In this document: positions 1 to 8,303 of the stretch, in pieces
Layout of the letters: the number at the start of each line of letters is the position of its first letter
Position numbering within the stretch: position 1 is the stretch's first letter
Assembly (NCBI RefSeq): GCF_002797435.1
Contig: NZ_PGEN01000001.1
Span: forward strand, 2,540,501-2,604,500
DNA length: 64,000 bases
Direction of reading: 5' to 3'
From: Sphingomonas koreensis
GTDB taxonomy: Bacteria; Pseudomonadota; Alphaproteobacteria; Sphingomonadales; Sphingomonadaceae
Made by a program: the position numbers and the translations under genes
Notes under the pieces: model-generated
The model's input: the letters and a program-made list of their open reading frames with translations, nothing else
What the model was told of the DNA's origin: nothing
The model's database searches: none

Positions 1-545
1 TCCGCGTCGATACCGGCGGCGAGGTCGAAATCCGCCGCTGGGCGTTCACCCGGCCCGGCAATGGCTTGTCGGAGCTGGGGCACCTGCTCGACGCGCCCGG
101 CCATTTCCTCAAGCTGTGCGGCACTGGCGAGCAGCTGCTCGCGTTGCTGCCCCCGCGCTGGCGGCTCCAGAACGAGCCGGGCTATGTCATGCGGGGACCG
201 GAGACGCAGTCGCCAACCGCTGCATTGCCCGCCGACTATGTGCTGCAGCTCAAGCGCGATTCACGCGGCAGCCGCGTCGAAATTCTCGCATCCGATGGTG
301 CATTGGCCGCGAGCGGGACTGCGGCGGAGGCTGCGGGCGTCTTCGTCTATGACCGGATCATCACCGAGCCGGATCATCGCCGCCGGGGATTGGGGCGTGT
401 CGTGATGGCGGCGCTGCGCGAGACCAGGGGGGACGATGCCGCCACCGAGCTGCTCGTCGCCACCGACGACGGCCGCGCGCTCTACGCCACGCTGGGCTGG
501 ACCGTCGTCTCGCCTTTCGTCACCGCGGAAATCCCGGCCGCCTGA
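1..545 (+). CDS. GNAT family N-acetyltransferase, 5' end cut by window edge
   Basis: The reading frame is open from base 3, so the true start lies outside the window. The TTG at 66 is internal and is not a convincing start. The C-terminal half carries a GNAT acetyl-CoA binding signature: a strand ending VYDRIITEPDHR followed by the pyrophosphate loop RRRGLGRVVM, then a late LYATLGW segment typical of the last strands of the fold. GNAT enzymes move an acetyl group from acetyl-CoA to an amine. Nothing here identifies the substrate. The gene is followed after 48 nt by an exonuclease gene on the same strand, with no terminator visible between them. Confidence 0.8.
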   Translation, partial: RVDTGGEVEIRRWAFTRPGNGLSELGHLLDAPGHFLKLCGTGEQLLALLPPRWRLQNEPGYVMRGPETQSPTAALPADYVLQLKRDSRGSRVEILASDGALAASGTAAEAAGVFVYDRIITEPDHRRRGLGRVVMAALRETRGDDAATELLVATDDGRALYATLGWTVVSPFVTAEIPAA

Positions 546-593
546 TCCGCGTTTCGACTCGCTTTTCGCCGCGCTACCTCCCACTTAGACGCC

Positions 594-1352
594 ATGGCCC
601 CTCCGCCCCAGATCATCCGCGTCATCGACCTCGAGACCACCGGCGATAAACCGCCGGCGCACGCCGTATGCGAAATCGGCTGGCAGGACGTCGCACTGGG
701 TATAGACGGGCGCTGGGAGCTCTATGGCGAGGGCGGCAGCCGGATGGTCAATCCCGGCCGCCCGATTCCGCCGCTGACCATGGCGATCCACCATATCCGC
801 GACGAGGATGTCGCCGACGCGCCATGGTGGCACGATGTCGCCCGCCCGATCCTCGATCCCTGGCCGCGTCGTGTCGCACTGGCGGCGCATCGCGCGAGCT
901 TCGAGGAGCAGTTCTGCACCCCGGCGCTCACCCGCGGCGCCGACTGGATCTGCACCTATAAATGCGCACTGAGGCTGTGGAGCGACAGCCCCGGCTTCTC
1001 CAACCAGTTCCTGCGCTACTACCGCATGCCGGAGGGGCTGGAGCATGAACGCGGCCTGCCGGCGCATCGCGCCTTTCCCGACGCCTATGTGACGGCACAC
1101 CATCTGCGCGACATGCTCAACTCGGTCAGCGTCGCGCAGCTGATCGAATGGTCGAAGCTGCCCGGATTGCTCCCGCGGGTCCGCTACGGCCCGGATCGCG
1201 GCAAGGAATGGAGTGAGATCGACGACGATTCGCTCGACGCCTTCCTGCAGGATCGCGATCCCGACATCCGCTATACCGCCGAGGTCGAGCTTGAGCGTCG
1301 GCGAGGGCATGGCCGCGTGCTGCGGCCGGACCGGCAGCCCGTGCTCTTCTGA
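594..1352 (+). CDS. DEDDh-type 3'-5' exonuclease (exonuclease/RNase T fold)
   Basis: This 252-residue protein opens with the ExoI motif IDLETTG (D12, E14) and ends the nuclease fold with PAHRAFPDAY (H158, D163), the ExoIII motif of DEDDh exonucleases such as the DNA polymerase III epsilon subunit and RNase T. These enzymes remove 3' nucleotides using two metal ions. The ExoII motif, usually HNxxFD, reads AHRASFEEQF, so the middle aspartate appears replaced by E104. The last 60 residues fall outside the fold and include a segment resembling the accessory part of some predicted exonuclease subunits. The ATG at 594 is the only sensible start. It has no strong Shine-Dalgarno sequence. Substrate (DNA repair or RNA trimming) is unknown. 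Confidence 0.8.
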   Translation: MAPPPQIIRVIDLETTGDKPPAHAVCEIGWQDVALGIDGRWELYGEGGSRMVNPGRPIPPLTMAIHHIRDEDVADAPWWHDVARPILDPWPRRVALAAHRASFEEQFCTPALTRGADWICTYKCALRLWSDSPGFSNQFLRYYRMPEGLEHERGLPAHRAFPDAYVTAHHLRDMLNSVSVAQLIEWSKLPGLLPRVRYGPDRGKEWSEIDDDSLDAFLQDRDPDIRYTAEVELERRRGHGRVLRPDRQPVLF

Positions 1353-1396
1353 ACAAGCGGGCTGGACGCCGCCGCGTCCTCTATTAGTATGACTAT

Positions 1397-2509
1397 ATGT
1401 TCAAGCCCGCATGCCGCGCGTCGATCGCGCTCGCCCTGACGCTGCTCCCGCTCGCCGTGAGGGCATCTCCGCAGGAGGCGCCGCCGCCGGTGCTGAGCAG
1501 CGGCTTCACCTTCACCACCGCACCCTATGCCGAGGTTCACGCCTCGACGATCGTCGAGACCCGCGCGGGCACGATCCTGGCCGCGTGGTTCGGCGGAACC
1601 AAGGAGCGCAACCCCGACGTCGAGATCTATGTCGCGCGTTACGAGGGTGGCGTGTGGCGGCCTGCTGTCAGCGTCGCGACCGGCAGGCAGCCGGACGGCA
1701 GCCGGCTCCCTGCCTGGAACCCGGTGCTGTTCCAGCCTCGTACGGGCCCGCTCACGCTGTTCTACAAGGTCGGTCCCAGCCCGCAGAGCTGGTGGGGGAT
1801 GGTGATCAGATCGACCGACGATGGCCGGACATGGAGCAAGCCGAGACGTCTGCCCGACGGGATTCTCGGACCGATCAAGAACAAGCCCGTCGAACTGGCC
1901 GATGGAAGCTGGCTGTCACCCGCCAGCACCGAGAAGGCGGGGAACCGCTGGACGCTCCATTTCGAACGCAGCGGCGATCAGGGGCGGACCTGGCAGGCGA
2001 GCGCCCCGGTCGAATCGCCCGAAGGGATCGACGCGATCCAGCCGAGCATCCTGTTCCACAAGGACGGGCGGCTTCAGGCGGTCGCGCGCACCCGCGAAGG
2101 CGTGCTCGCCGCGAGCTGGTCGAAGGACGGTGGCAAGAGCTGGTCGGCCCTGTCGGCGATCGATCTGCCCAATCCCAATTCGGGGACGGACGCGGTGACG
2201 CTGGCCGACGGGCGCCAGCTGATCGTCTACAACCACAGCGCGCATAGCATGGGCAGGCCGAGCAAGGGCTTTCGCTACCCGATCAACGTTGCCGTTTCCG
2301 ACGATGGAGAGCGCTGGCACAAGCTGCTGACGCTGGAGAGCAAACCGCTCGGGGCGGGCTATGCCTATCCTGCGGTGATGCAGGCGCGCGACGGGCGCGT
2401 GCACATCACTTACACTTGGGACCGCAAGCGGATCCGGCACATCGTGCTCGATCCGGCACGGCTGCCGCGCGGTACTGCAGCTGACGCGGATGCCGTGACC
2501 GGGCCATAG
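1397..2509 (+). CDS. secreted sialidase-fold (BNR repeat) protein
   Basis: 370 residues with a signal peptide (about 1-23, ending VRASPQ) and a six-bladed beta-propeller of the sialidase superfamily. Four Asp-box repeats (S-x-D-x-G-x-x-W) are visible at residues 139-146, 192-199, 242-249 and about 301-307. The stretch AAWFGGTKERNPD near residue 62 is typical of the BNR_2 group, many of whose members are annotated as exo-sialidases without proof of substrate. The product should be periplasmic or extracellular. A solute symporter of the SSS family lies 1.7 kb downstream on the other strand, but three genes intervene, so a shared sugar-scavenging role is only a suggestion. The start has no obvious ribosome binding site. 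Confidence 0.8.
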   Translation: MFKPACRASIALALTLLPLAVRASPQEAPPPVLSSGFTFTTAPYAEVHASTIVETRAGTILAAWFGGTKERNPDVEIYVARYEGGVWRPAVSVATGRQPDGSRLPAWNPVLFQPRTGPLTLFYKVGPSPQSWWGMVIRSTDDGRTWSKPRRLPDGILGPIKNKPVELADGSWLSPASTEKAGNRWTLHFERSGDQGRTWQASAPVESPEGIDAIQPSILFHKDGRLQAVARTREGVLAASWSKDGGKSWSALSAIDLPNPNSGTDAVTLADGRQLIVYNHSAHSMGRPSKGFRYPINVAVSDDGERWHKLLTLESKPLGAGYAYPAVMQARDGRVHITYTWDRKRIRHIVLDPARLPRGTAADADAVTGP

Positions 2510-2537
2510 GGGAGACCCGGTCACGGCGGCGCTGCGA

Positions 2538-3458
2538 TCAATATTCGATTCGCGTCGCCTTGATCTTGCGGTCGGCGAGATAGGCCTGGACGCTGCCCTT
2601 GCCCGCCAGATGGCCCGCGCCCACCGCGACGAACACCGTGCCCGGCTTGTCCAGCCGCTTGCCGATCCACTCCGCCCAGCGCGCGTTACGATCGGTAAGC
2701 AGCTTCTTCACCGCCTCGGGGCTCCCGGTGAAGCCTTCGTTCATCAATACTGCCAGTCCGTCGGCGTCGCCCTGCGCCCATTCGGCGACCATCTTGTCGA
2801 GGATCGATCCCGCCTCGGCCAGCTTGTCGACCGTCTCCACCAGATATTTGATCTGCGCTTCCTCCGAGAGCGAATCGAAGAAGCTGAACTGCTCCTCCAT
2901 CGTTTCCAGACCGGTGATCGGCTTGCCTGCTGCCTTTGCCGCGCCGTGCAGCGCTTCCTCGGCGCCCGACTGCGGGTTGTAGCCCTGCTTGACCAGCGTC
3001 ATCATCGACAGCTGCACGCTCGCCAGCCAGGGATCGAAGCGGTCGACCACGGCCAGCGGCAGGCCGAGATCGGCGACTGCCTTGGCGAACGCGGCGCGCT
3101 TGTCGGCGGGCAGCTTCTCGGTCAGCGTCGGGCCGGTGGCGTTGACGCCGTACTTGACGATCAGTGGCTGGGCAGCTGCCGGATCGGGCATCAGCCCCAG
3201 CTCGGTCACCAGCTCGCCGCTCTCGTCGAACGCCTTTTTCACCGCCTCGTCGAACCAGGAGAGGCCGGGCTTCAGGATATGGACGGTGCCGAACAGGTAG
3301 ATGGTGGTGTCTTCATCCTTGACCACCCACAAGGCCGGATCCGCATCCTTGGTCTCGACCGCGGCGGGCGCGGCGGGCGGCGACGCCTGTTGGGCGAGCG
3401 CCGGCGCGGCAAAGAGAAGCGCGATCGCGGAACCCGCGCGCAGGAACATATTCGTCAT
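2538..3458 (-). CDS. TraB/GumN family protein, secreted
   Basis: 306 residues with a signal peptide (1-22, ending ALAQQ). The family hallmarks are present: GTVH at residues 57-60, the acidic ExxxE-type centre, and GAGH at about 280-283 near the C-terminus. TraB/GumN proteins share a fold with erythromycin-esterase-like and Tiki-type metalloproteases, where the GxxH motifs bind metal. The bacterial members have no settled function. The ATG at 3458 has an excellent Shine-Dalgarno sequence (GGAGGGATGA) directly upstream. The gene converges with the sialidase-like gene, with 28 nt between the stops. It lies 33 nt downstream of a small membrane-protein gene on the same strand, so co-transcription is possible. 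Confidence 0.85.
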   Translation of the reverse strand: MTNMFLRAGSAIALLFAAPALAQQASPPAAPAAVETKDADPALWVVKDEDTTIYLFGTVHILKPGLSWFDEAVKKAFDESGELVTELGLMPDPAAAQPLIVKYGVNATGPTLTEKLPADKRAAFAKAVADLGLPLAVVDRFDPWLASVQLSMMTLVKQGYNPQSGAEEALHGAAKAAGKPITGLETMEEQFSFFDSLSEEAQIKYLVETVDKLAEAGSILDKMVAEWAQGDADGLAVLMNEGFTGSPEAVKKLLTDRNARWAEWIGKRLDKPGTVFVAVGAGHLAGKGSVQAYLADRKIKATRIEY

Positions 3459-3491
3459 TCATCCCTCCAGTTGAATCGATTCGGTGAAAAT

Positions 3492-3926
3492 TCAGGGCCG
3501 CAGCTTCTTGTAGCCATAGGCCAGCAGCATCACCGCCATCGTCGCCACGAACACGGTCTGATGCTGCGGTTCCGGCACCAGCCCGCCGCGCCACCAGAGA
3601 TACCAGCTGGCATAGCCGCCGATGTAGAAATTGAGCGCCACCGCCGCTGCCCATTGGTTGTCGCGCCGGTCGAGCTCGTCGGTGGCGAGGTTGTAGCGCC
3701 AGCCGCCATAGCCGAGCGCGCCGAGCAGGATCACCGTCGCTGCGATCGCCCAGCCCGCCGGAATCCCTTCCATGAAGCCGCCGCCATCGACCTCGAACAT
3801 CGCGGAGAAGAAGCCGAGCACCGCGCCCGCTCCCATCAGCCCGCCGAGGATCAGCTGAAGCCGGAGCCTGCGCGCCTTCGCGGCCGCCAGCCCGTTGCGT
3901 GGTTCAGACTGCATCGCCGCCCTCAT
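3492..3926 (-). CDS. small multi-pass membrane protein paired with XRE regulator
   Basis: 144 residues with four hydrophobic segments (about 24-45, 55-73, 94-112 and 121-140) and no recognised enzyme motif. The start overlaps the end of the upstream XRE regulator gene by 23 nt (ATG at 3926) or 11 nt (ATG at 3914), so the two are almost certainly translated from one message. Small XRE regulators followed by an unknown membrane protein are a recurrent two-gene arrangement, but I know no established function. The membrane protein could sense a signal and control the regulator, or it could be the regulated output. This is inference from context only. Confidence 0.75.
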   Translation of the reverse strand: MRAAMQSEPRNGLAAAKARRLRLQLILGGLMGAGAVLGFFSAMFEVDGGGFMEGIPAGWAIAATVILLGALGYGGWRYNLATDELDRRDNQWAAAVALNFYIGGYASWYLWWRGGLVPEPQHQTVFVATMAVMLLAYGYKKLRP

Positions 3927-4110
3927 CCTCGAAAATCTCCTCGATCCGCAGATCGAACAGCCGCGCGATGCGGAAGGCGAGCGGGAGCGAGGGATCGTAT
4001 TTCCCCGTCTCGATCGCGTTCACCGCCTGCCGCGACACGCCCAGATGGCCGCCAAGTTCCGCCTGGCTCCAATTGCGTTCCGCGCGCAGCACTCGCAGCC
4101 TGTTCTGCAT
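3904..4110 (-). CDS. XRE-family helix-turn-helix regulator (Cro/CI-like)
   Basis: A 68-residue protein that is essentially one HTH_3 domain. It starts LRVLRAERNWSQAELG, the recognition helix is about residues 25-36 (VSRQAVNAIETG), and it ends in the hydrophobic dimer surface IARLFDLRIEEIFE, as in the YozG/PA-type short regulators. It probably binds DNA as a dimer. The 68 bp immediately upstream contain three short dyads TGAC-N4/5-GTCA spaced about 21 bp apart, placed where an autoregulatory operator would be. The stop codon region is overlapped by the start of the membrane-protein gene downstream. There is no additional effector domain, so any ligand sensing must come from a partner. Confidence 0.9.
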   Translation of the reverse strand: MQNRLRVLRAERNWSQAELGGHLGVSRQAVNAIETGKYDPSLPLAFRIARLFDLRIEEIFEDEGGDAV

Positions 4111-4127
4111 CTTGTGTCAGTTACCCG

Positions 4128-4181
4128 TGACGATTTGTCATCGACAACTGACTATATGTCATGGACACATGACATATGTCA
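4128..4181. promoter_or_regulatory. three phased TGAC-N4/5-GTCA dyads, probable XRE operator array
   Basis: Between the XRE start (4110) and the end of the symporter gene (4179) lie three dyads: TGACGATTTGTCA (4128-4140), TGACTATATGTCA (4149-4161) and TGACATATGTCA (4170-4181). Their centres (about 4134, 4155 and 4175.5) are 21 and 20.5 bp apart, two helical turns, so all three face the same side of DNA. The central part also forms a perfect 9-bp inverted repeat (4154-4162 with 4169-4177). The segment is strikingly AT-richer than its surroundings. A cooperative autoregulatory operator for the neighbouring XRE protein is the simplest reading. The last dyad overlaps the symporter stop codon. Confidence 0.6.
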
Positions 4182-5699
4182 AGCAGCCCTGACACGCGGA
4201 ATTGCGGTGACGATCGCCGAGGCGAGTGTCCCGATGCACAGCTGATAGGGGAAGGCGAGCCCTGTGGGGCCAAGCACGAAGGGCTGAAGCAGAAACACCG
4301 TCACGAAGCCTGCGATCAGCCCTGCAATCACCGATCCGCTCGATCCGCGCGCCGTGAACACCGCGACGAAATAGACGCCGAGCAACCCGGCATAGGCGAA
4401 CACCATTACCTGCAACGCGAACTCGAGCAGCGGCATGTCGGTGTGGCGTTGCCAGTAGAAGCTCAGCACCGCCATCGCGAACATGGCGAGGCCGACGAGC
4501 GCCATCCCCCAGCGGCCGGCATGAACATAATGTTTGGGGCTGGCCTCTCCGCGCCGCTCGCGCCAGGGCTTGTAGAAGTCGCTGATCATCACCGACGACA
4601 TGGCGTTGAGCGCGGAGTTGGTGGTGGCGACGGCTGCGGCAGTCACGCCGATCGTGACCAGGCCGCGCAGCCCCGGCGGCACCTGCGTCAGAATATAGTG
4701 GACGAAGACGGTGATCTTCTCGCCTGCAAAGCTCGTCGCCGCCTGGTTGTCGGCGCCCATCAGGTCGGGCCGATTATAGAAGACGTAGAGCAGCAGGCCG
4801 ATCGTCACGAACATTGCGATCAGCGGCACGCTGGCCAGCTGCGAGTAGATCAGGCCGCGTGCACCGGCCTTTGCGTCCGGGCTCGCGAGCAGGCGCTGGG
4901 TGGTATCCTGATCGAGTCCCGCATTGGCGACATTGAGCAGGAACAGCCCGGTGAAGATCGCCAGCACGGTGAACGGCTTCGACAGATCGGTCGAGAAGTC
5001 GAGCAGCCGAAGCTTGTTCACCCCCTCGGGCGTGTTCGACAGCGCTGCGATCAGCTCGGCATTGGAGGCAGGGATCGACAGCCGCAGGAAGACCAGCACC
5101 GCGACGGCGGACCCGGCATAGATCACGAACTGGATCAGATCGTTCCAGATCACCGACTTCAACCCGCCGTGGAAGGTGAAGAGAAAGCTGACCAGCATCA
5201 CCGCGGCTGCGGAGAAAATGATCGCCTGCGCATCGATGCTCCCGAACGCGACCATCGCGATGGCGATGGCCGCCAGATAGACGCGCGCACCGCCCGCCAG
5301 CACCCGCCCGATCAGGAACATGCCCCCCGCCCAGTGCTTGGCGCGGGCGTCGAACCGCGCTTCGAGCAGCTCGTACACCGTCGTCGCGCGCATCGCGTAG
5401 AAGCGCGGGATCAGCACATGCGCGACGAAGAAGGCTGCCAGCACCGGCGCCAGCACCGCGCCGAGATAGCTGTAGTCGCCGCGATAGCCCTGATCGGGCG
5501 CGCCGAGAAAGGTTGCCGCCGATTGCGTGGCCGAGAGCACCGACACTGCCGCAAGCCATGCCGGTATCGTCCGCCCTGCGAGGAAATAGTCGCGTGCGTC
5601 GTCGGCCTTGAAGCGCGAAAACAGCCAGCCGCCGATCAGCAGCACCAGCACGTAGAGCCCGACCACCAGCCAGTCGAGCGGAGCGAATTGCGGGTTCAT
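4179..5699 (-). CDS. sodium:solute symporter (SSS family)
   Basis: 506 residues with about 13 hydrophobic segments and the layout of the SSS (LeuT-fold) family that includes PutP, the SGLT transporters and SiaT-type sialic-acid carriers. Recognisable family stretches are DYFLAGRTIPAWL near residue 39, SVLSATQSAATFLG near residue 55 (sodium-site helix region) and GLDQDTTQRLLA near residue 262. The family couples substrate uptake to inward sodium flow across the inner membrane. Substrate cannot be read from the sequence. The nearby sialidase-fold protein makes a sugar or sialic acid possible but unproven. The gene has a divergent neighbour (ATP-grasp/alpha-E protein) 75 bp away, and no good ribosome binding site is visible. 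Confidence 0.9.
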   Translation of the reverse strand: MNPQFAPLDWLVVGLYVLVLLIGGWLFSRFKADDARDYFLAGRTIPAWLAAVSVLSATQSAATFLGAPDQGYRGDYSYLGAVLAPVLAAFFVAHVLIPRFYAMRATTVYELLEARFDARAKHWAGGMFLIGRVLAGGARVYLAAIAIAMVAFGSIDAQAIIFSAAAVMLVSFLFTFHGGLKSVIWNDLIQFVIYAGSAVAVLVFLRLSIPASNAELIAALSNTPEGVNKLRLLDFSTDLSKPFTVLAIFTGLFLLNVANAGLDQDTTQRLLASPDAKAGARGLIYSQLASVPLIAMFVTIGLLLYVFYNRPDLMGADNQAATSFAGEKITVFVHYILTQVPPGLRGLVTIGVTAAAVATTNSALNAMSSVMISDFYKPWRERRGEASPKHYVHAGRWGMALVGLAMFAMAVLSFYWQRHTDMPLLEFALQVMVFAYAGLLGVYFVAVFTARGSSGSVIAGLIAGFVTVFLLQPFVLGPTGLAFPYQLCIGTLASAIVTAIPRVRAA

Positions 5700-5774
5700 T
5701 TCGGGTTTGTAGCAAAGCCTGGCGCGTCGTCACCCGCCATCTGATCGCGGCAAGCCGATCTTTATTGCGCCATC

Positions 5775-8303
5775 ATGCCATTGCCGCCACAACGCGCGCC
5801 GGAAAGGGCGGTGGATTTGGCAAGCGCTGCAACGACATCCACAAACGATGCGGCGGCGATCGCCGCGCGCTGGGTGGCGGACTACCGCGCCGCGACGCCC
5901 GCTACCGATATGCTCTACGCCGCCGGGCGTGACGATCCTGCCTGGACCGCGCTGTTCGAGGAACTCGCGGGGCGATCGGGTGACGATCTCGCCAGCGCGC
6001 GCGAACGCGCACAGCGCCATGCCGAGGATATCGGCACCGGCTTCCGCATCGCGGGTGAGGGGGAGGAGCGTCCCTGGCCGCTGTCGCCGGTGCCATTGTT
6101 GATCGCGCGCGCCGAATGGGACGCGATCGCCGCCGGGGTTGCGCAGCGTGCCGATCTGCTCGAAGCGGTGCTCGCCGATTGCTATGGCGAGCAGAAGCTG
6201 GTCTCGGGCGGCAATATTCCCGCGGCGCTGCTGACCGGCAGCCCGCATTTCCTGCGGCCGATGATGGGACTGTCTCCGCCCGGCGGCTACCATCTCAACT
6301 TCGTCGCCGTGGACCTCTGCCGCGGGCCTGCGGGGGAGTGGCGGGTGCTCGCCGATCAGCTGCGCGCGCCGGTGGGGGCGGGTTACGCGCTCGAGAACCG
6401 GCTGGCGATGTCGCGGATGCTCGGTGGCCTGCAGACCCGCCTCAACATCGAACGGCATGCGCCGTTCTTCGCCGCATTCCGCGATGGCCTTTCGGCGCGC
6501 TGCCGCCGCGCCGAGCCGCGCATCGTGCTGCTGACGCCCGGGCGTTTCACCCCCAGCTATGCCGAACAGGCGCATCTGGCGCGCTATCTCGGCTTCCCGC
6601 TGGTCGAGGGCGGCGATCTCGCCGTGCTCGACGACCGCGTCTATCTGCGGACTGTTGCAGGCCTCAAGCGCGTCGATGCGCTGTGGCATCGCGTCGATCC
6701 GCGCCTGATCGATCCGTTGGCCTTCGATTCGCATTCGGGCGTGGGCGTACCGGGGCTGGTCGATGCGATGGCGGCGGACGAGGTGGTGGTGACCAACTCG
6801 CCCGGTGCGGGGATGCTTGAGGCGCCGGCATTCGCGGCCTTCCTGCCGCGGCTCAGCACGCGGCTGACCGGGGAGGAGCTGAGGCTCGCCAATATCGCGA
6901 CCTGGTGGTGCGGGCAGGAGCGCGAGCGTGCCGATGTGGCGGGCGACCTTTCCAACATGCTGATTGCGCCGGCGTTCGGCGTGCCGACCAACATGCTGCC
7001 CGACGGCGCCGCGCTGCTCGGGTCGGACCTCAGCGAGGCGCAACGCGCGGCGCTGCTGGCCGATCTGGAGCGGCGTCCGCAGGACTATGTCGGGCGCGAA
7101 GTGGTGCGTCTGTCGACCATGCCCGTCGTCGGCGATTCGGGGCTGACCGCGCGGCCGTTCACGTTGCGTGCGTTCGCGGCGCGGCGGCCCGATGGCGGCT
7201 GGCAGGTGCTGCCCGGCGGCTTCGCCCAGATCGGCGAGCATGCCGACGAACGCGCCGCGGTGATGGGCGAGGGAAGCTGGTCGGCGGATGTCGTGATCTA
7301 CGGCCCGGAGCCGGTTGCGCCGGTGACGCTGCTGTCGTCGGATGACACGACGCAGCTCCGCCGAAACCCCGGCACCCTGCCCAGCCGTGTCGCCGACAAC
7401 CTCTTCTGGCTTGGTCGTTATCTGGAGCGGGGCGAGGCGCTGCTGGGCCTGATCCGTTCGTTGCTCGGCCATTCGATCAGTGCCGATACCGGTGCGGCCT
7501 TGTCGCCCGAAACGGTGCAGCAGCTCGTCAATCTGGTGGTGCAGAAGGGGGCCGCGCCGCCCCCGCCCAGCCTCAATCGCGCCGACCTCAGCCATTTTGC
7601 GCGCACCGCGATGGAGGCGGACGAGGGCTGGTACAGCGTGCGCGCGATCAACCGCCAGGCGCGCGGGATCGGTGCGATCAGCCGCGACCGGCTTTCGGCG
7701 GACATGATCCGCCTGCTCGACGCCCCCTTCCCGATGAAGGGCGGCGCGCTCGACCGGGCGGGCTCGGCGCAACGGCGCTATTATGCGCTGGCCGGCCTGG
7801 GGGCCGAGCATCTCGGGCGCACCGATGCCTGGCGATTCCACGATCTTGGCCGACGGATCGAGCGGGCGATGTCCGCGATCCGCGCGATCGGCGCGTTCGG
7901 CCGGCCGCAGGCGACCAGCGACGATTTGTCGACGCTGCTCGATCTGGCCGACAGCCAGATCAGTTATCGCCAGCGCTACCTGACCGGAATCGCGCGCGTA
8001 CCGGTGCTCGATCTGGTCGCGCTCGATCCCGGCAATCCGCGCGGCATCGCCTATCAGGTGTCGGCCATCGCCGAGCATCTGGCAAGGTTGCCGGTGCTGT
8101 CCGACGACGGGCTTGCCGAGCCGCAACAGGCGCATGCGGCCGAGCTTTCCGCGATCGTTTCGATCGCTCAGGCGGCTGCGCTCGACGAGTCCAGGCTGGC
8201 GGAGATCGGGAGCCGGCTCGGGTCGCTGTCCGACGCGATCGCGCGCCGCTATTTCCTGCAAGGGTCCGAGCCGCTGCGTGCCGCGGGCCTCGTACTCGCC
8301 TGA
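5775..8303 (+). CDS. circularly permuted ATP-grasp / alpha-E domain fusion protein
   Basis: 842 residues in two parts. Residues 1 to about 510 form a circularly permuted ATP-grasp enzyme (DUF404/DUF407 type) with the diagnostic stretches FLRPMMGLSPPGGYHLNF and LADQLRAPVGAGYALENR. From about residue 530 (LPSRVADNLFWLGRYLERGE) to the end is an all-helical alpha-E domain (DUF403). In many bacteria these are separate adjacent genes next to a transglutaminase-like peptidase. Comparative genomics has linked the set to an unknown peptide-ligation and cleavage pathway, sometimes with the Anbu proteasome-like peptidase. Here the two are fused and the transglutaminase follows directly. No Anbu gene lies in the window. 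Cytoplasmic location is expected. Confidence 0.9.
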   Translation: MPLPPQRAPERAVDLASAATTSTNDAAAIAARWVADYRAATPATDMLYAAGRDDPAWTALFEELAGRSGDDLASARERAQRHAEDIGTGFRIAGEGEERPWPLSPVPLLIARAEWDAIAAGVAQRADLLEAVLADCYGEQKLVSGGNIPAALLTGSPHFLRPMMGLSPPGGYHLNFVAVDLCRGPAGEWRVLADQLRAPVGAGYALENRLAMSRMLGGLQTRLNIERHAPFFAAFRDGLSARCRRAEPRIVLLTPGRFTPSYAEQAHLARYLGFPLVEGGDLAVLDDRVYLRTVAGLKRVDALWHRVDPRLIDPLAFDSHSGVGVPGLVDAMAADEVVVTNSPGAGMLEAPAFAAFLPRLSTRLTGEELRLANIATWWCGQERERADVAGDLSNMLIAPAFGVPTNMLPDGAALLGSDLSEAQRAALLADLERRPQDYVGREVVRLSTMPVVGDSGLTARPFTLRAFAARRPDGGWQVLPGGFAQIGEHADERAAVMGEGSWSADVVIYGPEPVAPVTLLSSDDTTQLRRNPGTLPSRVADNLFWLGRYLERGEALLGLIRSLLGHSISADTGAALSPETVQQLVNLVVQKGAAPPPPSLNRADLSHFARTAMEADEGWYSVRAINRQARGIGAISRDRLSADMIRLLDAPFPMKGGALDRAGSAQRRYYALAGLGAEHLGRTDAWRFHDLGRRIERAMSAIRAIGAFGRPQATSDDLSTLLDLADSQISYRQRYLTGIARVPVLDLVALDPGNPRGIAYQVSAIAEHLARLPVLSDDGLAEPQQAHAAELSAIVSIAQAAALDESRLAEIGSRLGSLSDAIARRYFLQGSEPLRAAGLVLA

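Noticed and set aside
2610..8261. Long open frames on the strand opposite TraB/GumN, the symporter and the ATP-grasp/alpha-E gene (up to 843 codons)
   Set aside because: They mirror well-identified genes codon for codon, are rich in His/Arg/Gln as expected from reversed high-GC codons, and have no fold or motif. High GC makes stop codons rare in all frames.
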